Counted from the first letter of the stretch, positions 26,362 to 36,257 are shown. The stretch is 64,000 nt of DNA from Bacillus multifaciens (GCF_030756675.1 NZ_JAVBXD010000028.1:1-64000); one strand, 5' to 3'. Notes: a model not told the origin generated them from the letters alone. A program made the numbers and translations.

Positions 26362-26388
26362 AGAAAAAGAGGGATCCCCCTCTTTTCC
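26362..26388 (-). terminator. terminator of the beta-repeat protein gene
   Basis: AAAAGAGGG and CCCTCTTTT pair around GATCC. Read leftward, the stem is followed by TTCTATTTT. The glycosyltransferase genes behind it need readthrough or their own promoter. Confidence 0.75.
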
Positions 26389-26408
26389 CTAATTATAGAA
26401 GTTCCACT

Positions 26409-27176
26409 TTATCCTTGTGCATTAAACCATACATCAATTGTACTGCTACCGCTCGTTACCTTATATGAAACACGTGTATATTTCATAAAATATTTCGGTG
26501 TTACCGGAACAACTGTATTTACTATATTAGTAATTTCTGTATCCGGATAATAATCTGTATCATTAGGACTAATTTCTAATAAAATATTAACGGTGTTCCC
26601 AGTTTGATTTTTTACAAAATAAGTATATATATCATAATATTCTGTGACCCTTGAAAGTGTAGCACTTGGTATTGGTGTGTAGCTTGTCGTAGTAACCGGA
26701 ATATTAAGAGCGTTACTTTCAACAAAATTTTGCTGTGAAATTGCAACAACTGTTGTTACTTGATTAACTATATTTAACGTTCCGCCTTGGATTGTTGTTA
26801 CCGTTGCTCCATTTACCGCATTCACTGCACTTACTGTGTTCACTACGTTTAACGTTCCACCCTGAATTGTTGTCACTGTTGCTCCATTTATTGCATTTAC
26901 TGTATTCACTACATTTAACGTTCCACCTTGGATTGTTGTTACTGTTGCTCCATTTATCGCGTTCACTGTCATTACTTCTTCTACTACATTTATTGTTCCA
27001 CCTAATATCGTTGTCACTGTTGCACTTTCTATTGAAGTAACAGATAAATTACCAACTACTTCAACCCTACCGGCCGTATCTGTTAATACAGGTCGTAATG
27101 TACCTGTCCCATCTTGTCCGTAAATGCTCGTTTGAAATTCTGCTGGATTTAAATTAAAAGTATTATAATTTGGCAC
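26409..27176 (-). CDS. Thr-rich beta-repeat protein with DUF6385-like end
   Basis: I place the start at GTG 27176 after GGAGGGGAGT (VPNYNTFNLNPAEFQTSIYG); no ATG in frame has a site. After a short head come four repeats of 22-25 residues, each with ATVTTIQGGTLNVVNTV or a variant (about residues 45-140), then a beta-rich C-terminal domain shared with the protein at 20127. There is no signal peptide, Cys or charge cluster. The repeats should stack as a beta solenoid exposing many Thr, which makes it a plausible O-glycosylation target of the three downstream enzymes. A spore-surface location is inference only. Confidence 0.65.
   Translation of the reverse strand: MPNYNTFNLNPAEFQTSIYGQDGTGTLRPVLTDTAGRVEVVGNLSVTSIESATVTTILGGTINVVEEVMTVNAINGATVTTIQGGTLNVVNTVNAINGATVTTIQGGTLNVVNTVSAVNAVNGATVTTIQGGTLNIVNQVTTVVAISQQNFVESNALNIPVTTTSYTPIPSATLSRVTEYYDIYTYFVKNQTGNTVNILLEISPNDTDYYPDTEITNIVNTVVPVTPKYFMKYTRVSYKVTSGSSTIDVWFNAQG
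26760..27010. repeat. in-frame DNA repeats encoding the Thr-rich units
   Basis: Four copies of a block containing CCTTGGATTGTTGTTACTGT or near variants (CCGCCTTGGATTGTTGTTAC, CCACCCTGAATTGTTGTCAC, CCTAATATCGTTGTCACTGT) recur every 66-78 bases. They are close enough for recombination to change copy number. Confidence 0.8.
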
Positions 27177-27560
27177 ATGACTCCCCTCCCCTAAAAATGA
27201 TTCGCATACACATAACATATGTGTAAAAATATATATTGAAACTTACAAAAAGTATGTATGCGTAAAATTTTTATTTACATTTATTCGGTAGTTTCGAGAA
27301 GTTTTTTTAAAATCATAACTTCTCTCACCGCTTCTGCAAATATTATGTGGTGGGAATATTAACAAACAAAAAACACCTCTATTAATTTATCAAGACTTAA
27401 ATTAAAAGTATCCTTAAAAAATAAAGGAGAGCACATATTATAAATGACTAACATGCGCTCCCCTTTTATTCAATTCATCAAGTATATAAGTGCCCTCATA
27501 TTGAGCATATTATCCTCTTCTAATTATAGTACGTTTAACTAAAAAAAGTTTTTTGTTTGT
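27177..27560. other. gene-free gap with one long hairpin
   Basis: AT-rich. A hairpin at 27423-27468 (AAAGGAGAGCACAT against ATGCGCTCCCCTTT, two wobble or mismatch pairs) with T-rich flanks probably ends the alcohol dehydrogenase transcript. CATATGTTA, seen leftward shortly before the GTG at 27176, matches a sigma-K -10 (CATANNNTA) but its -35 is poor. Nothing else is seen. Confidence 0.4.
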
Positions 27561-28724
27561 TTATAACGATGCTTGATAAATCTTTACAACATCTTGTTTA
27601 TTTAATTTTTTAAACTGTCCGAACTCACCATATGCCATTGCTTTTTCTGCCATAACATCAATTTGTTCTTCACCAATTTCATAATCTGCTAAACGAGATG
27701 GCGCTCCAATAGATGTCCAAAATTGACGCAATGCTTCAATTCCTTCTAACGCTATGTCAATATCCGCTTTATCTTCTGTTTGAACATGAAACACTCGAAT
27801 TGCAAATTGTTTAAAACGACCTACATTTTCATGTAAAACATGTTGCATCCAATTTGGGAATAATATCGCTAAACCACCGCCATGCGGAATATCGTATACT
27901 GCTGAAACAGCATGCTCAATGTTATGCGTTGCCCAATCTCCTCGTACGCCCATCGCCAAAATACCATTTAGCGCCATTGTACCACAATATAAAATTGTTT
28001 CTCGATGCTCATAACTTTCTAAATCATTTAGCAGTTTCGGAGCTGTCTCAATAACCGTTTGTAAAATAGATTCACAGTAGCGGTCCTGTAATGCCGTATT
28101 TGTGCCTTGATGAAAATATTGTTCAAATACATGCGACATAATATCAACAATACCGTAAATGGTTTGATTGCGCGGTACAGATATTGTGTGATTTGGATCT
28201 AATATTGAAAATTGCGGAAATGTGACTGGACTTCCCCAGCCATACTTCTCATTTGTTTCCCAATTTGTAATAACCGAACCTGCATTCATTTCAGAACCTG
28301 TTGCAGCTAAAGTTAACACTGTTCCAAAAGGCAATGCTTCTTTTGCGATCGCCTTTTTCGTAACAAGATCCCACGCATCTCCATCATATTTGCTACCAGC
28401 CGCAATCGCTTTTGTGCAATCAATTACACTTCCACCACCCACAGCTAATATAAATTCGACATTATTTTCTTTACAAATTTGGATCCCTTTATTTACTGTT
28501 GATAAACGTGGATTAGGTTCTACACCACTCAGCTCCAAAATTTCTGCATCTATTTCTTTTAACATAGATATCACTTGATCATAAATCCCATTTTGTTTAA
28601 TACTTCCACCACCATATACGAGTAACACCTTTTTCCCGTATTGAGGTATTTCTAGTTTCAATTGTTCTAATTGGCCCTTTCCAAAAATAAGCTTTGTTGG
28701 ATTACGAAACACAAAGTTTTGCAT
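27561..28724 (-). CDS. iron-containing alcohol dehydrogenase, butanol dehydrogenase type (YugJ-like)
   Basis: An NAD(P)H-dependent type III alcohol dehydrogenase. [13 protein letters not shown] and [12 protein letters not shown] form the nucleotide region. The metal is held by Asp and His in [14 protein letters not shown] and by the two His in [20 protein letters not shown]. The 387-aa length is typical. ATG 28724 follows GAAAGGATG; an ATG three codons earlier is inside that site. YugJ/YugK of B. subtilis are close relatives; the substrate is probably a medium-chain aldehyde or alcohol. Confidence 0.88.
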   Translation of the reverse strand: MQNFVFRNPTKLIFGKGQLEQLKLEIPQYGKKVLLVYGGGSIKQNGIYDQVISMLKEIDAEILELSGVEPNPRLSTVNKGIQICKENNVEFILAVGGGSVIDCTKAIAAGSKYDGDAWDLVTKKAIAKEALPFGTVLTLAATGSEMNAGSVITNWETNEKYGWGSPVTFPQFSILDPNHTISVPRNQTIYGIVDIMSHVFEQYFHQGTNTALQDRYCESILQTVIETAPKLLNDLESYEHRETILYCGTMALNGILAMGVRGDWATHNIEHAVSAVYDIPHGGGLAILFPNWMQHVLHENVGRFKQFAIRVFHVQTEDKADIDIALEGIEALRQFWTSIGAPSRLADYEIGEEQIDVMAEKAMAYGEFGQFKKLNKQDVVKIYQASL

Positions 28725-28806
28725 ACACTTCATCCTTTCTAGATAAAAGTAACTATACTTTTGTATAACATATATTTAGCTTTTTACAAAAAAATTTGCT
28801 TATACA

Positions 28807-28837
28807 AAAAAGAGTCTCAGCTGAAACTGAGACTCTT
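28807..28837 (-). terminator. terminator of the DUF420 gene
   Basis: AAGAGTCTCAG and CTGAGACTCTT make an 11-bp stem. Leftward it is followed by TTTTTTG, and it begins next to the stop codon. Confidence 0.8.
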
Positions 28838-29386
28838 TTAATAATAAGGTGAAATCATTAAGTATACGATAACTCCAGTAAGGCTTACATATAACCAAAT
28901 CGGCATTGTCCAACGTACAATTTTACGGTGGCGAGTCAATTGGTTTGTAAATCCATACACTAAAGAAAATAATGCAAGCGGTACAATAATAGCAGCAAGG
29001 AAAATATGTGTAATTAAAATAAAGAAATATACATATTTAATGATTCCTTCTCCACCAAAATGCGTTGCTGGTGCTAAATAATGATACGTCAAATACGAAA
29101 CACAAAATAGCAATGTTGTTGTAAATGCGGCAAGAATAAATCCCCTATGTAGATTCACATTCTTTTTAATGATTGAGAACAACGCTGCTAGTAAAAACAC
29201 GAATGTAAAACTATTACAAATCGCATTAATAAGTGGCAAAATTGTTACATCAAAATGCACTTCTCCTTTGTATCCAACCGATCCAAAAAACAAAAATAAA
29301 ATAATCGCATTGACGATCACAGAAAGCGTTATTACAACAGGAGCATAGCTCTTCTGTTTCACAGAACCATCAGTCAAATTGTTCAC
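28838..29386 (-). CDS. DUF420 membrane protein (YozB-like)
   Basis: A 182-aa protein with five predicted helices and conserved His on membrane edges (VNLHRGFILAAF, YLTYHYLAPATHFGGEG, ILITHIFLAAIIVPLAL, TRHRKIVRWTMPIWLYVSLTG). This is the DUF420/YozB pattern, related to proteins near cytochrome oxidase assembly genes (CtaM-like). A role in terminal oxidase function is known for relatives. Here it stands alone. Confidence 0.85.
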   Translation of the reverse strand: MNNLTDGSVKQKSYAPVVITLSVIVNAIILFLFFGSVGYKGEVHFDVTILPLINAICNSFTFVFLLAALFSIIKKNVNLHRGFILAAFTTTLLFCVSYLTYHYLAPATHFGGEGIIKYVYFFILITHIFLAAIIVPLALFSLVYGFTNQLTRHRKIVRWTMPIWLYVSLTGVIVYLMISPYY

Positions 29387-29530
29387 TCCCTCATTCTTCT
29401 TAAAATATATAGTAGCTTCATTATTTTAACATATTATTCACAGTATAAATGTGACAAATGTTTGAAATAATCATGTAATGTTAAGCTTCCAGCGTTGATA
29501 ATCTTTTCATTCACAAGTAGCAAAAAATAA

Positions 29531-29572
29531 ACAATCCTCCTTAAGTCTTTGACTTCTTAAGAAGGATTGTAT
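29531..29572. terminator. 15-bp hairpin downstream of the siderophore esterase
   Basis: ACAATCCTCCTTAAG and CTTAAGAAGGATTGT pair with one mismatch. Leftward the stem is followed by TTATTTTTTG. It lies 180 bases after the esterase stop and is the likely end of the siderophore operon. The gap on either side (29387-29752) holds nothing else. Confidence 0.6.
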
Positions 29573-29752
29573 CGTTTCACACTACAAATTTCAAACCATA
29601 GCTTCTGCTTTTAGTTTTTATTAAAAAACATATCGCTATATGCTTGAAAAATCTCAGTTAATTGAAAACCAATTAAAGACATTGTGTATACACTATGACC
29701 TTATTTTCCTATTAATTAAAATCTAACTTGAATAATAAACCATACCCCACCA

Positions 29753-30571
29753 TTATTGATGAAATACAAAACGTAATGCCCCGCTTAAAACGGTTGGTAC
29801 TACAGATATGTGATTTTCTTCATCAGCTTCTTGAAACAAAAATCGTAATCTATTATGTTGTATCTTTAATAATCGCTCTGATAATGCCCTTGTATCCTGA
29901 ACCATATGATCTTTTTCTAATGATCCTACTGTAAGAAAAACACCAACTTTAGAATCTATTTTATTTAACTCATTTATAAAATTAGACTCTCTTTCAAGAA
30001 TAGATTGATTATTCCACCAAATAGAAGGGCTGCTTATAAAATATGTTTGAAATGCATGTATGTTTGTATATAAGACGTGCAAAGCAAACAGTCCGCCTAG
30101 CGAATGACCAAATAATGTTTGTTTCTTTATATCAATTGGGAACGATTTATTAAGCTCTGGTTTTAACTCTTCTTCAATAAAATCTAAAAACTCATTTGCC
30201 CCTCCTGTTTTCGGCCACAGCTTACCATCTGGTCTTGGCGGTAAAGTAAGAGACGATGTTGGAGGAGTGAAATCATAAAATCGATATGCGGAAACAAAGT
30301 TTTCTTCTATTGGATAGCCAATCCCAACAATCATCGCCGGTACAACTCCTGTTTTTTCAGATCTACCAGATTGTACCCGTACAGTTTCTTGAAATGTTTG
30401 AAAGAAAGCATTTCCATCTAACACATAAATAACAGGATATCCAGAAGGTGGTGCTGTCTGTTTCGGCTTTGCTATATAAATTTGGTATTGACGATTTTCT
30501 CTTTTCGAATACATCGTCCATTGTTCTGTATTAGAAATCATGACATTTTGTGTCTCTGAACAGAATTGCAT
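29753..30571 (-). CDS. siderophore esterase (BesA/YbbA-like)
   Basis: A 272-aa alpha/beta hydrolase of the esterase D/IroE group, with nucleophile Ser in FGHSLGGLFALHVL, oxyanion region VIYVLDGNAFFQTF and C-terminal His in ADEENHISVVP. Relatives hydrolyse the trilactone of ferric bacillibactin or enterobactin to release iron in the cytosol. It is the last gene of the uptake operon, 19 bases after the ATPase gene, which supports that substrate. Confidence 0.85.
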   Translation of the reverse strand: MQFCSETQNVMISNTEQWTMYSKRENRQYQIYIAKPKQTAPPSGYPVIYVLDGNAFFQTFQETVRVQSGRSEKTGVVPAMIVGIGYPIEENFVSAYRFYDFTPPTSSLTLPPRPDGKLWPKTGGANEFLDFIEEELKPELNKSFPIDIKKQTLFGHSLGGLFALHVLYTNIHAFQTYFISSPSIWWNNQSILERESNFINELNKIDSKVGVFLTVGSLEKDHMVQDTRALSERLLKIQHNRLRFLFQEADEENHISVVPTVLSGALRFVFHQ

Positions 30572-30590
30572 CTTATCCCCCCTTGCATTT

Positions 30591-31409
30591 TTAACTTGTT
30601 ACATAAACTTCTGCATGTTCTTCTTGTAATGCACTATCATATCCAAAACATACAGGAGCACCATTATAAGGATCTATCATTACTCTTGCATCAATATGAA
30701 ACACACTCTTCAATACTTCTGTTGTAATGATTTCTAATGGGCTGCCAATCTTAATAATTTCTCCTGCTTTCATCGTAATGATTTCATGTGAAAAACGAGC
30801 TGCATGATTAATATCATGTAAAACCATAACAACTGTACATTTATGTTCTTGGTTCAGTCGTTCAACAATTTGCAGTACTTCTAATTGATGAGCCATATCA
30901 AGATATGTAGTTGGTTCATCTAATAATAAAACTTCTGTTTCTTGTGCTAAAGCCATCGCCAACCATACTTTTTGCCGTTGTCCTCCTGATAAATTTCCAA
31001 TTTGACGGCTACGAAAATTTATAGTATTAGTAATAACCATTGCCCATTCAATCATTTCTTTATCTTTTAATGATAATTTATTTACATTGTTCCGATGCGG
31101 ATATCGTCCGTAAGAAATAAGCTCTTCTACTTTCAATTCTGATGGCGCAATTGGATTTTGTGGTAATAACGCAAGTTGCTTCGCGATTTGTTTCGTTGGA
31201 ATAGTATGCAAATCTTGCCCCTGTAAATACACCTTTCCATTCGTCTGTTTTAAAATTCGTCCCATTGTTTTTAGTAGTGTAGATTTCCCGCACCCATTTG
31301 GCCCAATAATCGTAGTCACTTTTCCTTTTTGTATTTCTATATTTAAATCACGAAATACCGTAAACTTTTCATAACTTGTTTCTAAGTGTTTTGTGCTTAA
31401 CACACTCAT
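30591..31409 (-). CDS. ferric siderophore ABC transporter ATP-binding protein
   Basis: A FecE/FhuC-type ATPase, 272 aa: Walker A GPNGCGKSTLLKTM, Q-loop LLPQNP, signature LSGGQRQKVW, Walker B VLLLDEPTTYLDMAHQLEV and H-loop VLHDINHAARF. It powers import through the two permeases encoded just upstream. In B. subtilis the Feu system lacks its own ATPase and borrows YusV; here it is in the operon. The ribosome site GGAG is 9 bases from the ATG. Confidence 0.93.
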   Translation of the reverse strand: MSVLSTKHLETSYEKFTVFRDLNIEIQKGKVTTIIGPNGCGKSTLLKTMGRILKQTNGKVYLQGQDLHTIPTKQIAKQLALLPQNPIAPSELKVEELISYGRYPHRNNVNKLSLKDKEMIEWAMVITNTINFRSRQIGNLSGGQRQKVWLAMALAQETEVLLLDEPTTYLDMAHQLEVLQIVERLNQEHKCTVVMVLHDINHAARFSHEIITMKAGEIIKIGSPLEIITTEVLKSVFHIDARVMIDPYNGAPVCFGYDSALQEEHAEVYVTS

Positions 31410-31424
31410 TCCTTTTCACTCCTT

Positions 31425-32447
31425 TTACGCCTTCGCTTTAAATAATAAATATAGAAAATATGGTACACCGATAATTGAAATGACGATTCCAACTGACAAT
31501 TCTACTGGTGCGAAAACTGTCTTTGCAATAAAGTCAGAGACGATAACAAGTAACATACCAATCACACCACACACCGGAATCACATGATTATGCTGAATTC
31601 CAACAAGGCGTTTTGCAATATGCGGAGCCATCAATCCAACAAAACCAATACTTCCAGAAACAGAAACGCAAGCACTTACTAAACCAATAGCGCTTAATAA
31701 TAAAATGGATTTCTCTTTTTCAACTGAAATTCCTAAGCTTTTTATACTTGTCTCTTCTAGTTGAAACATATCAAGTAAATATGTTTTTCTTTTAATAATA
31801 GGAATTAAAAGAATGAACCATGGCAACATCGCAACAATATATTTCCAGTTTGCATTATATATGCTCCCCGAGACCCAAACTGCCGCCATTTCAAAATCCG
31901 TGGCTTTCATTTTCAAAGATAAATATAAAGAAAAAGCACCAAAACCTGAACCAATTGCTATTCCGGTTAATAAGAGGCGCTGTGAATCTAATCTTCCGCT
32001 TTTCCAAGAAAAACTATAAATTAAGATTGCAGAACAAAGTCCTCCAACTAAACCGAATAATGGCATAAGCATAATAGAAAACCAGTCCGTACTCTTAATT
32101 TGTCCTTGGAAGAAAAACATAAAGACAACAATTGCTGCCCCGGCCCCTGCATTAATTCCTAAAATACCTGGTTCAGCCAATCCATTTCGAGTAACACCTT
32201 GAATAACAGCTCCTGCAATCCCAAGACCAAGCCCTACTAGTGCTGCAATTACGATTCTCGGGAGCCTAAAATCAAATATAACTAAATCATGTTCGGGCAC
32301 TGGATTCATCCGAAATATCGTCTGAATGACATCCATAACTGTCATATCGAACGTACCATTCGTTAAACTAATATAAATTGCCACTACAACTAAAAACAGG
32401 ATCACACTAAATGTAACTACATAGCGCTGCCTCGAATCTCTATGCAT
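31425..32447 (-). CDS. ferric siderophore ABC permease, FecCD family (second)
   Basis: A 340-aa permease with about nine to ten membrane helices and FecCD signatures PRIVIAALVGLGLGIAGAVIQ, GLAEPGILGINAGAGA and GLMAPHIAKRLVG. The start overlaps the end of the first permease by 8 bases. It forms a heterodimer with that protein (FeuC-like). Confidence 0.92.
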   Translation of the reverse strand: MHRDSRQRYVVTFSVILFLVVVAIYISLTNGTFDMTVMDVIQTIFRMNPVPEHDLVIFDFRLPRIVIAALVGLGLGIAGAVIQGVTRNGLAEPGILGINAGAGAAIVVFMFFFQGQIKSTDWFSIMLMPLFGLVGGLCSAILIYSFSWKSGRLDSQRLLLTGIAIGSGFGAFSLYLSLKMKATDFEMAAVWVSGSIYNANWKYIVAMLPWFILLIPIIKRKTYLLDMFQLEETSIKSLGISVEKEKSILLLSAIGLVSACVSVSGSIGFVGLMAPHIAKRLVGIQHNHVIPVCGVIGMLLVIVSDFIAKTVFAPVELSVGIVISIIGVPYFLYLLFKAKA

Positions 32448-33456
32448 GCTTCTCTCCTCCTCTTGTTCGAATTAAATACAGGAAGAAGGGAATCCCAATC
32501 AATGCAGTAACAACTCCAATTGGTGTTTCAAACGGATAATTGACAAATCTACTCAATACATCGCATAAAGCAAGAAATACTCCGCCGATTACCCCCGCAC
32601 ATGGCACAATCCATCTATAATCTACTCCAACTAAAAAGCGGGTAATATGAGGAATAATAAGTCCAACAAAGCCAACCTTCCCTACTATAGCTACAGCAGT
32701 ACCTGTTAAACACACAACGGATAGGATTGCAGCAGCTTTAACAAGTTTTGGACGTTGACCTAAATTAATAGAAACTTCTTCTCCTAACGAGAGAATTGTA
32801 ATAGATTTGGATATTATAACCGCTAAAATGATACCAATTACACCAAATAGAATTGATAGTTTTAATATATTCGGATCAATTTGATGTAATTTCGCATTAT
32901 ACCAAAAGCTAACATTTTGGGTGAGCTGGAAATAAGATGCGATTGCTGTTGCTGTACTGCTTAAAAATGTCCCAATAACTGTTCCAATAATGGCTAAACG
33001 AACTGGTGACAATCCATTTCGAAGCAATGAGCCAAAGCCGAAAACAATTCCCGCTCCTAATGCTGACCCGAGCATAGAACATAAGATCATATTTACTGAG
33101 GACATTCCAGGAAAAATCACCATACAAATGGTAATAACAAAAACCGAACCATCTGTTACACCCATAATAGAAGGAGATGCAAGATAGTTTCTTGTCATCC
33201 CCTGCATAAGTGCCCCTGATATAGCCAAAAATGCTCCTACTAAAAGTGCCCCAATTACTCTCGGTAAACGGGACGTAATAATAATATTATGATTTACATT
33301 TCCCGAATCAAAATGAAATAGCGCATTCCAAACTGTTTCAAAACTAATATTTTTCGCTCCATATAAAATAGATAACATAATTGCAAATATAATTAACACA
33401 GGTGCCAAACATAAAATTATCATTGGTACTGCACTCATTTTCCGCATATCTTTCAA
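32440..33456 (-). CDS. ferric siderophore ABC permease, FecCD family (first)
   Basis: A 338-aa FeuB-like permease with hydrophobic helices throughout, SRLPRVIGALLVGAFLAISG, GMTRNYLASPSIMGVTDGS and GLIIPHITRFLVGVDYRWIV. It begins 9 bases after the binding protein gene. The tail is short and basic. Confidence 0.92.
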   Translation of the reverse strand: MKDMRKMSAVPMIILCLAPVLIIFAIMLSILYGAKNISFETVWNALFHFDSGNVNHNIIITSRLPRVIGALLVGAFLAISGALMQGMTRNYLASPSIMGVTDGSVFVITICMVIFPGMSSVNMILCSMLGSALGAGIVFGFGSLLRNGLSPVRLAIIGTVIGTFLSSTATAIASYFQLTQNVSFWYNAKLHQIDPNILKLSILFGVIGIILAVIISKSITILSLGEEVSINLGQRPKLVKAAAILSVVCLTGTAVAIVGKVGFVGLIIPHITRFLVGVDYRWIVPCAGVIGGVFLALCDVLSRFVNYPFETPIGVVTALIGIPFFLYLIRTRGGEKHA

Positions 33457-33465
33457 CGCACCTTA

Positions 33466-34434
33466 TTATTTAGATAAATTTTTCTCTGCAGCTTTTAAGA
33501 AAGCTGTCTTACTCCAAGCTGTACCACCTTGTGCCATAGGATCAACGGCGTTTACAAATACTTTTTTATCTTTTACAGCTTTAATACTTTGCCAAATTGG
33601 ATTGCTTTGTAAGTCTTCTAACGCTTTCGGATTATCTTTATTTTCAGTTTCTTCAAATTGTAAGAAGATATAGTCTGGATTGATTTCAGCAAATTTTTCT
33701 AAAGAAATTGCTTCTTGTGCTTTTACAGCTTTCATTTGTTCTGGGACAGTTAACCCTAAATCTTTATAAATAACGGGATTGAAATATACTCCTTCCGGAT
33801 AAAGATTCAAACTACCAGCCCTTAATCTTACTACAATAACTTTTTTATCTTTTAATTGATCTGCTACTTTTTCTTTTGTTTTCGCAGCATCTGCTTTATA
33901 GTCTTTTATAATTTTTTCAGCCTTATCTTTTTTATCAGTTAGCTCACCCATTAATTTCAAGTTCTCTTCCCAATTTGTTGAAATATGAGAAACCGGGAAT
34001 GTTGGTGCTACTTTTGTAAATTTTTCAGCTGTCTCTGCTGGGAATTTAGAACTAGATGTAATAACATCTGGCTTTAAATTCAGAAGCGTTTCAAAATTCG
34101 GCTGCATTTTTTCACCGATAGATTCGGCACCCTTTAAATCTTCAGCTAAATATTCAGGTAATTTCCCACCTACCGTAATTGCACCTACTGGTTTCACTCC
34201 AAGTACAGCTGCATCTTCCATCGATTCTAAACTGGCTGTTGCGATTTTTGTTACTTTTGCAGGAACTGTATATTCTTTGCCGAGGTATGTGATTTTCTGT
34301 TTTTCACCTTTCTTCGCTGTAGCTTCTGCACTTTCTGATTTCTTTTCACCCGAGCTTTTTTCTGTGCTATTGCATGCAGCAAGGCTGAAACTTAATACTG
34401 TAACCATTCCAAGTGTAAATAATTTTTTATTCAT
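33466..34434 (-). CDS. ferric siderophore-binding lipoprotein (FeuA-like)
   Basis: The signal peptide MNKKLFTLGMVTVLSFSLAA ends at the lipobox Cys (SLAAC), so the mature protein is membrane-anchored. A Lys/Glu/Ser linker leads to a type III periplasmic-binding fold of about 290 residues. The cassette with an in-operon trilactone esterase points to bacillibactin/enterobactin-type ligands as for FeuA. Its leader is long (about 370 bases) and carries a bcr-like repeat; transcription starts inside a Fur box at 34793. Confidence 0.88.
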   Translation of the reverse strand: MNKKLFTLGMVTVLSFSLAACNSTEKSSGEKKSESAEATAKKGEKQKITYLGKEYTVPAKVTKIATASLESMEDAAVLGVKPVGAITVGGKLPEYLAEDLKGAESIGEKMQPNFETLLNLKPDVITSSSKFPAETAEKFTKVAPTFPVSHISTNWEENLKLMGELTDKKDKAEKIIKDYKADAAKTKEKVADQLKDKKVIVVRLRAGSLNLYPEGVYFNPVIYKDLGLTVPEQMKAVKAQEAISLEKFAEINPDYIFLQFEETENKDNPKALEDLQSNPIWQSIKAVKDKKVFVNAVDPMAQGGTAWSKTAFLKAAEKNLSK

Positions 34435-34490
34435 ATTTTAAAGTACTCCTTTCAAAACTAATAATTAACCACCTTGTCAACCTAACGAAA

Positions 34491-34725
34491 TATTATTCTT
34501 ATCTATGTATAGCGTTACAATTATATATATCCAAATTAAAAAACCGACATAAAAACCTCTTTCTTTTTAGGGGAGGACGAGAGCATCTGGCCGTGCATAG
34601 AAGCGGTCAGGGCCTTTTCCTGCCACATACGATGTTTTAAAACAAAGGGAAAAAGCGAGTACAGGTGGTGTTGCAGTCTGCATAACAGCAACTTATATGT
34701 CGAAAAATTAAAATTGATTTATATA
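34491..34725 (+). repeat. bcr-like repeat, copy A
   Basis: Landmarks: TTCTTATCTAT, ACCGACATAAAAACCTCTTT, GAGAGCATCTGGCCGTGCAT, GCGGTCAG, a conserved CCTTTTCCTGCCAC block, and an end ACTTATATGTCGAAAAATTA followed by GATTTATATA. CTGGCCG and CGGTCAG form a short stem. The same landmarks occur at 37208, 37425, 52964 and, inverted, 44598. It lies in the untranslated leader of the siderophore operon, antisense to it. Confidence 0.75.
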
Positions 34726-34792
34726 GCCAATATTGAAGCTCTCATTTTTCACTTCCTCTATTAAACATAGTATCTGTTCCTTCTTAATTTTT

Positions 34793-34842
34793 TGATAATG
34801 ATTATCATTATTGATTATATGGTTAAAATAAAATTATTTCAA
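34793..34842 (-). promoter_or_regulatory. Fur box and promoter of the siderophore operon
   Basis: TGATAATGATTATCA (34793-34807) is a perfect 7-1-7 Fur box. Read leftward, TTGAAA (34837-34842), a 17-base spacer and TATAAT (34814-34819) form a strong sigma-A promoter whose start point falls in the box. Fur bound with iron would therefore block initiation. Confidence 0.92.
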
Positions 34843-34883
34843 TAATAATCGAAAATTTTTAACAAAAAATAGAAAATAATATG

Positions 34884-34921
34884 TAAAAACCCCGAATAGC
34901 ACATCGCTATTCGGGGTTTTT
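34884..34921. terminator. terminator of pepT
   Basis: AAAAACCCCGAATAGC and GCTATTCGGGGTTTTT pair around ACATC. It can work in both directions. Confidence 0.85.
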
Positions 34922-34926
34922 ACGTA

Positions 34927-36159
34927 TTATACTTTCTCTTCAAACAATCGTGCAATTTCAATAATAACTTGAACCGCTTTTTCCATGTTATCTACAGACA
35001 CATATTCAAATTTACCGTGGTAGTTTTCCCCGCCTGTAAAAATATTTGGTGTCGGTAATCCCATATATGATAACTGTGAACCGTCAGTTCCTCCGCGAAT
35101 CGGTTGAATATTCGGTTCGATATTAAGATTTTTCATTGCTTCATATGCAATATCAACAATCTCTTTCACCGGTTCAATCTTTTCAAGCATATTATAATAT
35201 TGATCATTCATCTCAAGTATGATATTTTCCGAACCATATTTCTCTTGCATTTGTTTTGTAATAGCTGCAATGTTCTCTTTTCTAGTATTAAAATGTTCGC
35301 GATCAAAATCACGAATAATGTAAGTAGACTGACTTCGCTCGACATCACCATTCATAGAAATAAGGTGATAAAATCCTTCATATCCCTCTGTATACTCCGG
35401 CGCTTCTTCTACTGGTAGTTGTCTATGGAATTCCATTGCGAGCTTATTAGCATTTTTCATTTTATTTTTAGCTGTTCCTGGATGAGTGCTATTCCCTTTG
35501 AAAGTGAGCTTGGCACCAGCAGCGTTAAAGCTTTCATACTCTAATCCACCTAGTGGACCTCCATCCATTGTATATGCAAATGAAGCTCCAAAAGCTTCTA
35601 CATCAAAATGAGCTGGACCACGGCCAATTTCTTCATCAGGTGTAAATGCTACTCTAATTTCCCCATGTTTAATTTGTGGGTTATGTAATAAATAATTCAT
35701 TGCCGTCATAATTTCTGTAATGCCTGCTTTATCATCTGCACCAAGAAGTGTTGTTCCATCTGTTGTAATTAATGTATGCCCTTCATAAGATGAGAGCTCT
35801 GGAAATAATTCTGGAGTTAATACAACACCTAGCTCCTTATTTAACGTAATTGTCTTACCATCAAAATTTTCATGAATTTGTGGCTTCACATTTTTCCCTG
35901 TAAAATCTGTTGCTGTATCTAAATGAGCTAAAAAACCAATTACAGGAATTTGTTTGTCCGTATTCGCAGGAAGTGTCGCCATGACGTAGCCATTTTCATC
36001 CATCGTTACTTCTGATAATCCAAGCTCTATTAATTCTTCTACTAATTGCTTTGCAAACTCAATTTGGCCAGGCGTTGATGGAACAGTATGACTTTCTGCA
36101 TCAGATTGCGTATCCACCTTAACATATCTTGTAAAGCGTTCGATAATTTCTTGTTTCAT
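34927..36159 (-). CDS. pepT: peptidase T (tripeptide aminopeptidase)
   Basis: A cytosolic M20-family zinc tripeptidase, 410 aa. Metal and catalytic motifs: [12 protein letters not shown] (His, Asp), [12 protein letters not shown] (bridging Asp), [14 protein letters not shown] (catalytic Glu pair), the dimerisation domain with [12 protein letters not shown], and [21 protein letters not shown]. The start follows AAAGGAGTGAAGTAG. A single gene between two terminators. Confidence 0.95.
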   Translation of the reverse strand: MKQEIIERFTRYVKVDTQSDAESHTVPSTPGQIEFAKQLVEELIELGLSEVTMDENGYVMATLPANTDKQIPVIGFLAHLDTATDFTGKNVKPQIHENFDGKTITLNKELGVVLTPELFPELSSYEGHTLITTDGTTLLGADDKAGITEIMTAMNYLLHNPQIKHGEIRVAFTPDEEIGRGPAHFDVEAFGASFAYTMDGGPLGGLEYESFNAAGAKLTFKGNSTHPGTAKNKMKNANKLAMEFHRQLPVEEAPEYTEGYEGFYHLISMNGDVERSQSTYIIRDFDREHFNTRKENIAAITKQMQEKYGSENIILEMNDQYYNMLEKIEPVKEIVDIAYEAMKNLNIEPNIQPIRGGTDGSQLSYMGLPTPNIFTGGENYHGKFEYVSVDNMEKAVQVIIEIARLFEEKV

Positions 36160-36257
36160 GCTACTTCACTCCTTTTCGTCTATCTGTATATATTATAAAC
36201 CTTTGTGAAACGTTTTTTTATTTCTTTTGACTTTATCTTTTAAATTTCAATGAACAA

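Noticed and set aside
27177-27300. sigma-K promoter for the beta-repeat protein
   Set aside because: CATATGTTA fits a -10 but the -35 dinucleotide is wrong at the right spacing; kept only as a remark.
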